Shown here: piece by piece, positions 63,857-64,000 of the stretch
Position numbering within the stretch: the first letter of the stretch is position 1
Layout: each line of letters starts with the position of its first letter
DNA from: Fistularia commersonii
Lineage: Eukaryota; Chordata; Actinopteri; Syngnathiformes; Fistulariidae
Length of the DNA: 64,000 nucleotides
Assembly: GCA_037954325.1 (NCBI GenBank)
Contig: JBBMNZ010000015.1
Coordinates: 7,750,001-7,814,000 of the forward strand
Reading direction: 5' to 3'
Notes under the pieces: model-generated
What the model was told of the DNA's origin: nothing
Database searches by the model: none
Seen by the model: the letters and a program-made list of their open reading frames with translations, nothing else
Translations under genes and position numbers: made by a program

Positions 63857-64000
63857 TAAAACCGCAACATTTATTCATGAAAAAAAAACAAAAAACAAAA
63901 AAAAAAAAAACAGGCAATTCACGAAAGCCTGCTTAAAAAGATGTATCAGCTAGAAATAAACAAAGAAAATTTATTTAAAAATAACAACAACAAAAAACAA
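63857..64000. other. A-rich end of window, no gene
   Basis: A-runs at 63881-63910, then AT-rich DNA. Confidence 0.6.

Overview
The window looks like intergenic or intronic nuclear DNA of a vertebrate, most probably a teleost fish. No host protein-coding gene, rRNA or tRNA could be supported. The longest open frame is about 190 codons and matches nothing I recognise. The fish assignment rests on the repeats: an RTE-type LINE (Rex3-like) with a GGAT-rich tail, a second LINE family ending in an (AAG)n tail, Tigger/pogo and hAT DNA transposon relics, a short element whose ends read GTAATTTC..GGAC, and many pieces of the dispersed repeat carrying 'catgtttgtggactgtgggtgg'. I recognise all of these from memory as common in teleosts; no search was run. 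The species is not determined.

Two kinds of sequence alternate. One is very AT-rich, full of A or T runs and of TTTTATT, AAT, TA, GATA and CTT arrays. The other is islands of a few hundred bases of complex, G+C-balanced, apparently single-copy DNA, for example 2480-2690, 8460-8910, 24900-25190, 28130-28330, 30480-31070, 37150-37620, 43240-43420, 57640-58230 and 61200-62650. That is how a gene desert with conserved regulatory elements often looks, but conservation cannot be tested here.

Mobile elements from left to right: a deleted RTE LINE (6985-8020); Tigger copy 1 (11367-12120, plus strand); a LINE fragment with a (CTT)n tail and a 14-bp target-site duplication (20540-20714); a dispersed repeat (25846-26130); an AAG-tailed LINE 3' end (29912-30217); a hAT relic with a BED-type zinc finger (31260-32122) and another hAT end (32650-33000); Tigger copy 2 (44020-45070, minus strand); a second AAG-tailed LINE 3' end (47322-47415); a MITE (51370-51628); a third LINE family (51690-52425); a Tigger-like short element (55043-55533); a SINE-like repeat (60757-60920); and a second RTE copy (63380-63856). 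All coding remnants are broken by stops, frameshifts or deletions.

The most unusual feature is how often old, degenerate tandem duplications with units of roughly 90-260 bp recur: 1-240, 9018-9412, 13420-14010, 20160-21240, 22600-23300, 27610-28040, 28540-29050, 32210-32640 and 40790-41130. There are also three perfect inverted repeats (20504-20537, 34646-34715, 48076-48106). I see no undescribed gene system. The points most worth checking are these arrays, the inverted repeats, the flanked LINE insertion and the candidate regulatory islands.
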